NCBI GenBank assembly: GCA_041821185.1
Contig: JBGUBD010000003.1
Location: forward strand, 124,001 to 188,000
Origin: Phycisphaerales bacterium AB-hyl4
GTDB taxonomy: Bacteria; Planctomycetota; Phycisphaerae; Phycisphaerales; Phycisphaeraceae
Direction of reading: 5' to 3'
DNA length: 64,000 bases
Of the stretch, positions 55,910 through 63,912 are shown piece after piece. Within the stretch, counting starts at the first letter, position 1, and each line of letters starts with the position of its first letter. The position numbers and the translations under genes are program-made. The notes below the pieces were generated by a model. That model worked only from the letters and a program-made list of their open reading frames with translations, had not been told where the DNA came from and made no database searches.

Positions 55910-57464
55910 CCGATACGACCCCGAAACCCTGCTCGCCTACATCGAAGGCGACCTGAGCGACGACGCCCGCGCGCGCTTTGAGGCGAAGCTGGCGGACGAT
56001 GCGGAGCTTCGCCGACTGGTGGCGGGGCTGAAGCGCGACCGCGCGGCGATGCGCGACTTGCCAAGCGAGCCGCCGCCGACGGGGATGGTGGACGATGTGA
56101 TGCAGCAGCTTGAGCGGCAGATGCTGCTCGGCTCGCCATCGGACGAGCCGATCCCGATCGAGTCGGCCAAACGGCCGCCGCGTCGGCATCGAGTTTACAA
56201 GGGGCTCGCTTACTCAGGTATCGCGGCGATCATGCTGCTCAGCGGTGGGTTGATTCTCTACACGCTGACGGGGACGGACGCGATCGAGACGGCCCAGCGG
56301 TTGGTGCAACTCGGGCAGACGCAAGAGTCGGCCAGGGATGTGGCCGACGGCCGCGATGTGCCCGCCGCTGTGGAGTCCGGTGAGCGTGCTGATTTAAGCG
56401 ACCGGCCAATGGCATCGCCGGGCGATTTGACGATGGCGGATCGGGATGAGTCGCTGCTGGATGCGCCGACGACATTGGCCGAGCGTGCTCCAACTGCGAT
56501 GAGGGCGGAAGCGTTGGCGATGGAGCGGGAGGCGGCGGCGGAACTGCGGCCGCAGCCAGAGTCGATGACGCTTGAGGCGGATGAACTGGTGCGGCCTTGG
56601 GAGCAGGATGGCACGCTTGCGTCGCGCTTACGGCTGAACGATGGCCTGCGGCTGGATCGCCCGCTTGAGGGGACGGGTGAGGCGATGGTGACGCGGGACG
56701 TGGATGCATTCGATGTCACGGCGATGCCTTCGGTGTCGGAGCCGCCGCCGCTGACGCTCGGCCATCGAGCGAGTGCGCTGCCGAGGGAGTTGTACGAGCT
56801 TTCGATCGGATGGGATGCGGATGCGGTAGATGTGGCCGAGGCGGTTGAAGTCGGCGATGCGGAAGTGACATTGGCGGACGATGCGGCCGAGTCGCAGCGC
56901 ATACAGGTGAAGGTTGTCAGTGCCGACGTTGCTCGCACGCACGCGGAGTTGTCTCAGTGGGCGGCGGAGCAGGGGTCGGCGGTAGCGATGCATACAGGGA
57001 CGACTACCGCATACACACGCGGCCTGGATGCATCGCGCGACGATGGGCCAGCTACCATGCGAACGCAAGCGCAGGAAGCGGACGCGGTGGGGGATGAGCA
57101 TGTTGCGATGACATCTCCGACGCGTGTGCAGGTGGGCGAGCAGGTCGGCCGAATGCATCTTGAAGGGCGACAGTTGCCGGAGCTGCTCGCTTATCTGAAC
57201 CGTGAGGATGGGCAGCAGCGGGCGGAATTGGTGTTTGGTGGTGGCGAGGGAATTATGCATTTGCCGCCGACGTCGCTCGCCTTGGATGAACTGGCGGAAT
57301 GGTCGACGCTTCGGCCGCCGATGCAACAGGCGTCGCAGGTGCGGACTTGGATGGACATTGATGTTGTGATCTTGCCGTTGGATGGCGATGTGGCGGACGA
57401 GGCCGTCGACGCGTTGCCTGACGCGTTGCTTGAAGAGTTGCCTGACGATGCGCCTGACGAGTGA
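55902..57464 (+). CDS. Membrane protein, probable anti-sigma factor
   Basis: The product has 520 residues. The N-terminal 50 residues (DPETLLAYIEGDLSDDARARF) have the anti-sigma helical fold but lack the zinc-binding His/Cys set. One membrane helix is at about 102-123. The remaining 390 residues should lie outside, with a long low-complexity acidic part followed by a domain near the C-terminus (VHA-type LARTHAELSQWAAEQG). Its position, eight bases over the end of the sigma gene, makes it the likely partner. The outer part is much longer than in ordinary anti-sigma factors and may sense a signal. Confidence 0.75.
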   Translation: MADRYDPETLLAYIEGDLSDDARARFEAKLADDAELRRLVAGLKRDRAAMRDLPSEPPPTGMVDDVMQQLERQMLLGSPSDEPIPIESAKRPPRRHRVYKGLAYSGIAAIMLLSGGLILYTLTGTDAIETAQRLVQLGQTQESARDVADGRDVPAAVESGERADLSDRPMASPGDLTMADRDESLLDAPTTLAERAPTAMRAEALAMEREAAAELRPQPESMTLEADELVRPWEQDGTLASRLRLNDGLRLDRPLEGTGEAMVTRDVDAFDVTAMPSVSEPPPLTLGHRASALPRELYELSIGWDADAVDVAEAVEVGDAEVTLADDAAESQRIQVKVVSADVARTHAELSQWAAEQGSAVAMHTGTTTAYTRGLDASRDDGPATMRTQAQEADAVGDEHVAMTSPTRVQVGEQVGRMHLEGRQLPELLAYLNREDGQQRAELVFGGGEGIMHLPPTSLALDELAEWSTLRPPMQQASQVRTWMDIDVVILPLDGDVADEAVDALPDALLEELPDDAPDE

Positions 57465-57510
57465 TGGCGTGGGCGGCTGATTGGGGGCGTCATGGCGGCG
57501 CGTCAGTCGC

Positions 57511-57516
57511 TACCAT
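57511..57516 (+). promoter_or_regulatory. -10 box of pgeF, leaderless type
   Basis: CGCTACCAT ends six bases before ATG 57523, with no Shine-Dalgarno. Confidence 0.5.
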
Positions 57517-57522
57517 GCGGAC

Positions 57523-58323
57523 ATGCTCGAACGGGTTTCCCATGATAATGGCGTGGTGTTTTATCGTTCGCCGAAGCTGGCGGCGATGGGGTTGCCGCAC
57601 GCATTCAGCACGCGTGTCGGCGGGGTGAGCAAGGGGCGATTCGCTTCGTTGAACCTTGGCACGCTGGCCAAGGGCGAAGGCGGCGACAGCAATGCGATGG
57701 TCGCGGCGAATTTCCGTCTGCTGCGCGACGCGGTGGGGTGCCAGCGCATCCCGCGCGTCGAGGTTCGGCAGGTGCACGGCTGCGGGGTGTGGGTGCCCGA
57801 TGCGGACATCGTCCACCCTCGGGCCGCGCCTGAGGCCGACGGGCTTGTGAGCACGCGACCGCGGCAACTGCTGACAATTCGCACGGCCGACTGCGTGCCG
57901 CTGCTGATGGCGTCAGACGATGGCAAGGTGATCGCGGCGGTGCACGCGGGCTGGCGTGGCGTGGTCGCGGGCGTCGTGCCCGAGGCGGTGCGGACCATGG
58001 TCGAGCAATGCAACGTGTCGGCGGAGCGGGTGATCGTCGCGATCGGCCCGCATATCAGCGTTGATCATTTTGAAGTCGGGCCTGAAGTGGCGGCCGAGTT
58101 TGACGATGTAGACCTTGGCCCGGCGGTGGTGCGCGACAATGGGCATCGGCCACATGTTGACATGCTCGAAGCGGTACTTCTGCAACTGGATCGCGTCGGC
58201 GTGATTCGCGACAACATCGATGTTACCGACTGTTGCACCTACGCCGACGCGGAGACTTTTTTCAGCCATCGTCGCGACGGCCCACCGACGGGTCGGATGG
58301 CTGCGATCATCATGCGGCCGTGA
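57523..58323 (+). CDS. pgeF: Polyphenol oxidase/purine nucleoside phosphorylase-like, YfiH (PgeF) family
   Basis: The product has 266 residues, the family size. The zinc and active-site residues are His85 (VRQVHG), Cys124 (TADCVPLL) and His141 (HAGWRG). Members clean up wrongly made peptidoglycan precursors or act as adenosine deaminase/phosphorylase. ATG 57523 lies six bases behind a GCTACCAT box. It is followed by the ABC ATPase gene. Confidence 0.9.
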   Translation: MLERVSHDNGVVFYRSPKLAAMGLPHAFSTRVGGVSKGRFASLNLGTLAKGEGGDSNAMVAANFRLLRDAVGCQRIPRVEVRQVHGCGVWVPDADIVHPRAAPEADGLVSTRPRQLLTIRTADCVPLLMASDDGKVIAAVHAGWRGVVAGVVPEAVRTMVEQCNVSAERVIVAIGPHISVDHFEVGPEVAAEFDDVDLGPAVVRDNGHRPHVDMLEAVLLQLDRVGVIRDNIDVTDCCTYADAETFFSHRRDGPPTGRMAAIIMRP

Positions 58324-58366
58324 GTCGATCGCGGCTTCGCGAGCGCCTTGTCGGCAAGGCTTGTGC

Positions 58367-58372
58367 TACCCT
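58367..58372 (+). promoter_or_regulatory. -10 box of the ABC ATPase gene
   Basis: TGCTACCCT (TACCCT with TGn) ends 10 bases before ATG 58383; no Shine-Dalgarno. Confidence 0.4.
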
Positions 58373-58382
58373 ATTGGCCGAC

Positions 58383-59468
58383 ATGACTCCGATCATCACC
58401 CGCGAGTTGCGTAAGCATTTCGGCAAGACCGTCGCTGTCGATGGCGTCGATTTGAATATCCGCGCCGGCGACCTGTTCTTCCTGCTCGGGCCGTCGGGCT
58501 GCGGCAAGACGACGTTGCTGCGCATGCTTGCCGGCTTCATCGACCCGACCGCCGGCTCGATTCACTTCGGCGAGCGTGAGGTAACGCATTTGCCGCCGAA
58601 CAAGCGCAACACCGGCATGGTGTTTCAAGGCTATGCGCTCTGGCCGCATTTGAGCGTGGCGCAGAACGTCGGCTTCGGGCTGGACGTGCGCAAGATCAAG
58701 GGGGCCGAGCGTCAGCAGCGCATCGACAAGGCGCTGGACATGGTGCAGATGCGCAAGCTGGCGGACCGCAAGCCCAACGCGCTGTCGGGCGGGCAGCAGC
58801 AGCGTGTGGCGCTTGCGCGGGCGTTGGTGGTCGAGCCGACGGTGCTGCTGCTGGATGAGCCGTTGTCGAACCTGGACGCGAAGCTGCGGACGGAGATGCG
58901 CAGCCAGATCCGCGAGATCTGCAAGCGGGTGGGTATCACGGGTGTGTATGTGACGCATGACCAGAAAGAGGCGCTGTCGATGGCAGACCGCATCGCGGTG
59001 ATGCGCGATGGACGGGTGATGCAGCTCGGTTCGCCGCGCGATGTGTATCATCGTCCGAGCAGCCGATTCGTGGCGGACTTTCTGGGCGCGACCAATTTCG
59101 TACCAGGCGAGTTGCGGGGGATGGAAAATGGTGTGGCTGTGCTCGAAACACCGCTGGGCAAGCTTGTTTCCGAAGTGTTTCCCGAAGACATGCCGGAGAC
59201 GGGCAATGTTACCTGCTCGATTCGGCCGGAAGCGATGCACCTCGAACGTGTCAACGGCGAGGCGAACGGCGATGGCGTCGAAAAAAACACTTTCGCGGTC
59301 GATCGCCTTCACGCGACTTACCTGGGTGAAGTCGCGCAATATGATCTGATGGTCAACGATCAGCTACAACTTAAGGCGTACGAGTTGAACCCCCGGCTGA
59401 TCGACCTGCCGGACGAAAAACTGCGTGTGCGGATTGATCCGGCGGACGTGGTGATTCTTCGCGATTGA
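58383..59468 (+). CDS. ABC transporter ATP-binding protein, PotA/FbpC/MalK-like (orphan)
   Basis: The product has 361 residues. Walker A GPSGCGKT (36-43), Q-loop VFQGYALWPH, signature LSGGQQQR, Walker B LLLLDEP and the H-loop VTHDQKEALSMAD are all intact. A TOBE-type regulatory domain fills the last 100 residues (SIRPEAMHL; HATYLGEVAQYDLMV). This architecture powers importers of spermidine, iron, sulfate or sugars. No permease or binding protein is nearby, so its partner is elsewhere. Confidence 0.88.
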   Translation: MTPIITRELRKHFGKTVAVDGVDLNIRAGDLFFLLGPSGCGKTTLLRMLAGFIDPTAGSIHFGEREVTHLPPNKRNTGMVFQGYALWPHLSVAQNVGFGLDVRKIKGAERQQRIDKALDMVQMRKLADRKPNALSGGQQQRVALARALVVEPTVLLLDEPLSNLDAKLRTEMRSQIREICKRVGITGVYVTHDQKEALSMADRIAVMRDGRVMQLGSPRDVYHRPSSRFVADFLGATNFVPGELRGMENGVAVLETPLGKLVSEVFPEDMPETGNVTCSIRPEAMHLERVNGEANGDGVEKNTFAVDRLHATYLGEVAQYDLMVNDQLQLKAYELNPRLIDLPDEKLRVRIDPADVVILRD

Positions 59469-59498
59469 ATTTGAATATCGGCGTGTAGGTCAGCGTTT

Positions 59499-60479
59499 TC
59501 AGCGGAGGTAGGGGAGCATCGCCTTCCACGCGAGGTCGGCGTAGAAGCGGTGACCTTCCGGGCCGACGACGTGGCGGACATTGGCCTCGGCGTCGGCGGC
59601 GCGATAGATGGCTTTGAGGTCGGCGAACGCGCGTCGGGCGGGCGTGATCGGGAAGATCTCGTCCGTCTTGCCGTTGACAATCACCAGCGGCTTAGGCGCG
59701 AACAGACCGAGCACGTCGGCCATCTCCGCATCCTGCAGCAGGCCGGGAATGTAATTGTCGCTGCAGTGGTAGATCGACATGATCGAGTCGCGGAAGGTAC
59801 AGAACGAGCAGGAGGGCATGGCCAGCTTTACGCGCGGCAGCAGCGCGGCGGCGAACGTGGTGATGGTTCCGCCACCGCTGTTGCCCATCACGCCAAGGCG
59901 GGACATGTCCATGTCGTCGCGGTCGGCGAGCAGGTCGATGCCGCGCTCCACGTCGTAGACCCGCTCGGCGGCGAGGGTGCGGCCGAGCATCATCGCGTGC
60001 ATGACGGCGTCGTGACAGCCATGCTTCGCGACCATTTCCTGTTCCAACTCTTTACGTTCGCCGAACGACCGCTGTTCGATGCACAGGGCGGCGATGCCTC
60101 GACGGAGGCAGCCCAGGCCGAAGTCGCGATCGCCTGCGATTTCAATGGTCTTATCTTCATCGTCGATGGCAACGGCGATGCTGTTGTGCATGCCGGTGGA
60201 GTGCCCCTGAAGGCAGATGAATACCGGATGCGGCGGCTCGTGGCCGTGTGGCAGGCAGAGGTAGGCGGGCACGTCCGCGTCGGGCTCGCTGGTGAAGACG
60301 ATCTTTTCGATCGTGCCCAGCTCGTGTTCTTTCTTCCAGAGGCTGCGCACGTTGAGGGGGCACTTTTCGCGGGGCATCTTGTCGTAGCCCAGCCGTTGGC
60401 GGAGCTTGCGGCGGAGGCGTTGCTGCCATTGGCGGACATGTCCGCCGTCGTATGCGAGCGCCGGGGATGTTTCTGCCAT
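59499..60479 (-). CDS. Alpha/beta hydrolase (acetyl-esterase/dienelactone-hydrolase-like)
   Basis: The product has 326 residues, no signal peptide. The nucleophile elbow is GVMGNSGGGTI, the acid is likely in IVNGKTDEIFPI, and the base His in VGPEGHRFYADL. The oxyanion region is VFICLQGHSTGMHNS. Planctomycetes have many proteins of this kind, often acetyl xylan esterases; this one is cytoplasmic by sequence. ATG 60479 is chosen; no Shine-Dalgarno is seen. Confidence 0.82.
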   Translation of the reverse strand: MAETSPALAYDGGHVRQWQQRLRRKLRQRLGYDKMPREKCPLNVRSLWKKEHELGTIEKIVFTSEPDADVPAYLCLPHGHEPPHPVFICLQGHSTGMHNSIAVAIDDEDKTIEIAGDRDFGLGCLRRGIAALCIEQRSFGERKELEQEMVAKHGCHDAVMHAMMLGRTLAAERVYDVERGIDLLADRDDMDMSRLGVMGNSGGGTITTFAAALLPRVKLAMPSCSFCTFRDSIMSIYHCSDNYIPGLLQDAEMADVLGLFAPKPLVIVNGKTDEIFPITPARRAFADLKAIYRAADAEANVRHVVGPEGHRFYADLAWKAMLPYLR

Positions 60480-60666
60480 GAGGCGTTGATGAACGCGTGA
60501 TGGCGAGAGGGCGAGTTTGGTTTTGGAAGCGATTCGACGAGGTGGGATTGTGCTGGTCATGGTGCATTTGATGGTAGCTGGCCCGATCGCAGATGCAACG
60601 TCTGCCCCGGTACAGGGGCATGCGGACAGTCGCCTAGAGTTGTTCGTGGGCGAACAGGAGTGGGAG

Positions 60667-62220
60667 ATGGAGCCGAGGTTTCGCGGCCGACGGCTGTGGC
60701 AGTCGATCGAGCGAACGGGTCTGTTGCCGGCCGGGGTGTTCTTCGCTGTGGCGTGGTTTTTTACGCCGATCGGCGAGTTGGCGGAGTTCGATCCGGACGA
60801 GGGGGTGAACCTGATCAAGGCGATGATGCACGCGCACGGCTACGCGCTGTACGAGCAGGTGTGGTCGGATCAGCCGCCGCTGGTGACGCTGCTGCTGGCG
60901 CAGGCGTACGAGTGGGCGGGGCCATCGCTGGTCACGGCGCGGCTGGTGACACTGAGCTTCGCGACGTTGCTGGTCTGGGCGGTGTATCAGACGCTGCGGC
61001 TGCGTGTGTCGGTGGTGGCAGCGCTGGTTGGGGTGGTGTTGCTCGTGATTAGCCGTATGTATCTGCGGCTGAGTGTGTCAGTGATGATCGGCCTGCCGGC
61101 ACTGGCGCTGGCGATGCTGGCGATCTACCTGCTATTGCGAAGTCGACAAGCGCGAAGCGAAGGGACGGCGGTGGTATTGCTCACAGCGTCGGGGGCGGCG
61201 CTGGCGCTGTCGATGCAGGCGAAGCTGTTTACGGCAATCGTGGTGCTGCCGATGGTGTTGGCGCTGATGATGCCGATGGGGCGCGGGGGGGGCGCGGGGG
61301 AAGCCCACGGATTGAATCCGTGGGCTTCGGGATGGGATGTGTGGAAGGCCGGTGTACGGCGCGTGGCAGTCTGGGCAGCGGCGGTGGTGGGAGTGTTCGG
61401 CGTGAGTGCGCTGATGCTCGGTGCGGTCGCGGGGGACCAGCTTGTGGGAACACACGTTGCGGCGCAGGGGCGGACGTGGGGCGATCAACTGCATGACCTG
61501 TACCGGCTGACGGGTATGGTCGTGCGACATGCGATTTATTTGCCGTTGGCAGTGGCGGCGGTGTGGTGGGCGTGGCGGCGGGGGGTGGCGGATGTGTTGC
61601 TACCGGCGGCGTGGTTTGTGCTGGCGGTGGTGCTGTTGAGCGTGCATCGGCCGCTGTGGTATCACCACATTCTGCTGTTGACGATCCCGCTGGCGTGGCT
61701 GGCGGGCTACGGCGTGCAGGCGTGGCTGGAGTGGGACGCGCTGCGTCAACGGCGGGTCGCGGTCGCGGCCGCGGTGGTGGTGGGGCTGGCGATGCCGTTG
61801 GCGACGCCGTTGCATCGGCAGTTGCACGAGGAGACATACGACTATCGCTTCGCGTTGTACGACGGGGTGGCGGCGGAGTTGGCGGCCGAGCCGATGGTGG
61901 GCAACCCTGTGCCGGGGTATGTGTTCACCGATCGGCCGACGTATGCGTACCTGTCCGGCCGACCGCTGCCGCCGGAGTTAGCCGTGCAGACGAGCAAGCG
62001 GTGGGAGGCGGGGCAGATCACGCAACAGCAGGTGGTTGAGATGATCCGCCAATACCGCCCGCGCCACGTCGTGCTCGAACGCTACAACGACGAGCAGTAC
62101 GGTGACGCGTTGCAAGCGCATCTCGAGCAATACTACGAGCCTCATCGCAAGGTCCGGCACACGCGCAGTCACTTCCCGCCGCTGCGTCATCATGTGCGGC
62201 GGTCGTCGGACGAACCATAG
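60667..62220 (+). CDS. GT39/ArnT-like membrane glycosyltransferase
   Basis: The product has 517 residues and about ten membrane helices. The first loop has LAEFDPDEGVNLIKAM then YALYEQVWSDQPPL, the acidic motif of lipid-phosphate-sugar-dependent GT39/ArnT enzymes. It should transfer a sugar from a polyprenyl-phosphate donor to a lipid or protein on the outer face. A CCCACGG hairpin is read in frame (EAHGLNPWASG, near residues 212-222) in a loop between helices. ATG 60667 has AGGAG six bases upstream. Confidence 0.82.
   Translation: MEPRFRGRRLWQSIERTGLLPAGVFFAVAWFFTPIGELAEFDPDEGVNLIKAMMHAHGYALYEQVWSDQPPLVTLLLAQAYEWAGPSLVTARLVTLSFATLLVWAVYQTLRLRVSVVAALVGVVLLVISRMYLRLSVSVMIGLPALALAMLAIYLLLRSRQARSEGTAVVLLTASGAALALSMQAKLFTAIVVLPMVLALMMPMGRGGGAGEAHGLNPWASGWDVWKAGVRRVAVWAAAVVGVFGVSALMLGAVAGDQLVGTHVAAQGRTWGDQLHDLYRLTGMVVRHAIYLPLAVAAVWWAWRRGVADVLLPAAWFVLAVVLLSVHRPLWYHHILLLTIPLAWLAGYGVQAWLEWDALRQRRVAVAAAVVVGLAMPLATPLHRQLHEETYDYRFALYDGVAAELAAEPMVGNPVPGYVFTDRPTYAYLSGRPLPPELAVQTSKRWEAGQITQQQVVEMIRQYRPRHVVLERYNDEQYGDALQAHLEQYYEPHRKVRHTRSHFPPLRHHVRRSSDEP
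61300..61328. repeat. CCCACGG hairpin, copy 5, inside the GT39-like gene
   Basis: A 13-bp perfect stem (GAAGCCCACGGAT / ATCCGTGGGCTTC) with loop TGA, inside a coding sequence. It is read in frame without a stop. The same sequence, except one base in the loop, is at 599-619. Confidence 0.8.
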
Positions 62221-62261
62221 CTGTGGCGATAGTGTGGTGAAGCGGTCGACCTCGGTTGACC

Positions 62262-62693
62262 TCAGCGCTGCCGTGCGCTGCCGGGCTCGTCGAGGAAGTT
62301 CACTTCGAGATAGCGGGCGACGTAGTCGATGATGCTCATCGCTTCAGGGATGTCGGGATTGGAGGTCGCGCCCATAGGTTCGAAGCGCATGCCTTTGAAG
62401 CGTGAGACGGCTTCGTGCAGCGGCAGGCCGTACTGAAGCGCGAGCGAGAACGCCCGGCAGTAGCCTTGCACCAGGCCGGAGAGGGTCGAGCCTTCCTTGG
62501 CCATTTTGATGAAGATCTCGCCCGGCTGACCATCGTCAAACAGGCCGATGGTGAGGTAGCCCTCGTGACCCATGATCTGAAATTTGTGCGTCACCGACTG
62601 GCGGACCGGCGGCAGGCTCTGGCGTTGTGCGACCATCCCTGGTTTATCCTCTTGAGGCGCATCCTTGCGCGGCTTGTTTGATTCGTTGGCCAT
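62262..62693 (-). CDS. Stand-alone NrdJ C-terminal (TSCPD-like) domain protein
   Basis: The product has 143 residues. The stretch VTHKFQIMGHEGYLTIGLF, then DDGQPGEIFIKMAKEGSTLS, ALQYGLPLHEAVSRFKGMRFEP and AMSIIDYVARYL, is close to the C-terminal domain of B12-dependent ribonucleotide reductase NrdJ, where it is normally part of a chain of 800 or more residues. Here it stands alone after a polar N-terminal tail. It may assist a split NrdJ or act as a regulator. ATG 62693 is the first good start. Confidence 0.75.
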   Translation of the reverse strand: MANESNKPRKDAPQEDKPGMVAQRQSLPPVRQSVTHKFQIMGHEGYLTIGLFDDGQPGEIFIKMAKEGSTLSGLVQGYCRAFSLALQYGLPLHEAVSRFKGMRFEPMGATSNPDIPEAMSIIDYVARYLEVNFLDEPGSARQR

Positions 62694-62745
62694 CCACAAA
62701 GCTTAGCCGGTTCGTGCCACGCGGCAAATCACCGACTGTGTCTGC

Positions 62746-62751
62746 TATGAT
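62746..62751 (+). promoter_or_regulatory. -10 box of mutY
   Basis: TGCTATGAT with a full TGn extension, 34 bases before ATG 62786. The in-frame ATG at 62747 lies inside the box, so it is not the start. Confidence 0.45.
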
Positions 62752-62785
62752 CGGCAATTCACCGCCTTTGACTGCAAAACCGCCC

Positions 62786-63901
62786 ATGCCCGACCCCAGC
62801 CTGCCCCAGCTTCGCCGCCGTCTGCTCGCCTGGTACGGTCGACACCACCGCCAACTCCCCTGGCGCCCCACTCCCCAGTCTCAAATCCCAAATTCCAAAT
62901 CCGAAATCCGAACTGCCAACCCCTACCACGTCCTCGTCAGCGAGGCGATGCTCCAGCAGACGCAGGTCGCCACCGTCATCCCATACTTCGATCGCTTCGT
63001 CGAGCAGTTCCCCACTGTGCACGACCTCGCCGCCGCCGACGAACAGCAGGTGCTCCGCCTGTGGCAGGGGCTCGGCTACTACCGTCGTGCACGCCACCTG
63101 CACGCGGCGGCCCGCGTCATTGTCGACCATCATGCGGGCCGTGTGCCCGACACGCTCGACGAGTTGCTCGCCTTGCCCGGCATCGGCCGATACACCGGCG
63201 GGGCGATCGCATCAATCGCCTTCGGCCGGCGCGCGCCGATCCTCGACGGCAACGTCGCCCGCGTGCTCGCGAGGCTGTTCGCCATTGATGAGCCAACCGA
63301 CCAGCCCGCCACGCGCGATCGGTTGTGGCAACTGGCCGAGCAGGTGCTTCCGCGCAAAGCGGTGGGCGACTTCAACCAGGCGATGATGGAACTCGGCGCA
63401 CTGGTGTGCACGCCGCGGCAGCCCGCTTGTCTTGTGTGCCCGTTGCAGACGTTATGTCTGGCTCAACTGGCAGGTCGGCAAGCCGAGTTGCCTCGCCGAT
63501 CGATACGTCATGCGCCCAAAGCAGTACGGCATGTCATCGTCGCGATCGAACGGCGAGGCAAGTATCTCTTCGAGCAGCGGCCAGCCACCGGGCTGTGGTC
63601 GAACATGTGGCAGATGCCGACACATGAATCGCCCGACAGCGACGCGCCCGACAGTCTGCTGCCATGGGTCCGCGAGACATATGGTCTCACTTGTCAGTCG
63701 GCTGGCGACCAGCACGAATTCACCCATCAGACGACGCATCGCACGATTGCGTTTTCGCTCGTTCGGGTCCAGGTCGCCGCCGGCCGACTGCTGCCGAATC
63801 GCGGTGTGTGGCGGAAGCTCGACGCGCTCGACGACCTGCCGCTTTCCAACCCGCAGCGGAAGGCAGTGACAATGCTGGTCGGCGAGAAGCCCACGGCCTG
63901 A
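62786..63901 (+). CDS. mutY: A/G-specific adenine glycosylase
   Basis: This repair enzyme removes adenine paired with 8-oxoguanine. The protein has 371 residues. Motifs: SEAMLQQTQV (catalytic Glu53), the helix-hairpin-helix LPGIGRYTGGAIAS, the catalytic Asp region GDFNQAMMELG, and the 4Fe-4S cluster loop CX6CX2CX5C (CTPRQPACLVCPLQTLC). The C-terminal NUDIX-like domain (HVIVAIERRGKYLFEQRP) reads the oxidised base. About 14 extra residues (30-44) between LPWR and PYHVLVSE come from a heptanucleotide array. The stop codon lies in the loop of a hairpin. Confidence 0.93.
   Translation: MPDPSLPQLRRRLLAWYGRHHRQLPWRPTPQSQIPNSKSEIRTANPYHVLVSEAMLQQTQVATVIPYFDRFVEQFPTVHDLAAADEQQVLRLWQGLGYYRRARHLHAAARVIVDHHAGRVPDTLDELLALPGIGRYTGGAIASIAFGRRAPILDGNVARVLARLFAIDEPTDQPATRDRLWQLAEQVLPRKAVGDFNQAMMELGALVCTPRQPACLVCPLQTLCLAQLAGRQAELPRRSIRHAPKAVRHVIVAIERRGKYLFEQRPATGLWSNMWQMPTHESPDSDAPDSLLPWVRETYGLTCQSAGDQHEFTHQTTHRTIAFSLVRVQVAAGRLLPNRGVWRKLDALDDLPLSNPQRKAVTMLVGEKPTA
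62881..62915. repeat. Heptanucleotide array 4, inside mutY
   Basis: Five units in a row: TCAAATC, CCAAATT, CCAAATC, CGAAATC, CGAACTG. Read inversely they are close to the GATTTGG/GATTTCG type. They add about 14 residues to the MutY N-terminal part in a position where other MutY proteins have a short loop. Confidence 0.7.
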
Positions 63902-63912
63902 GGCCGTGGTGG
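63890..63912. repeat. CCCACGG hairpin, copy 6, at the mutY stop codon
   Basis: CCACGGCC and GGCCGTGG pair around TGA, and that TGA is the mutY stop codon. The outer bases GCCC/GGGC are displaced by one T. The hairpin therefore supplies the last codons and the stop of the gene. Confidence 0.7.
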
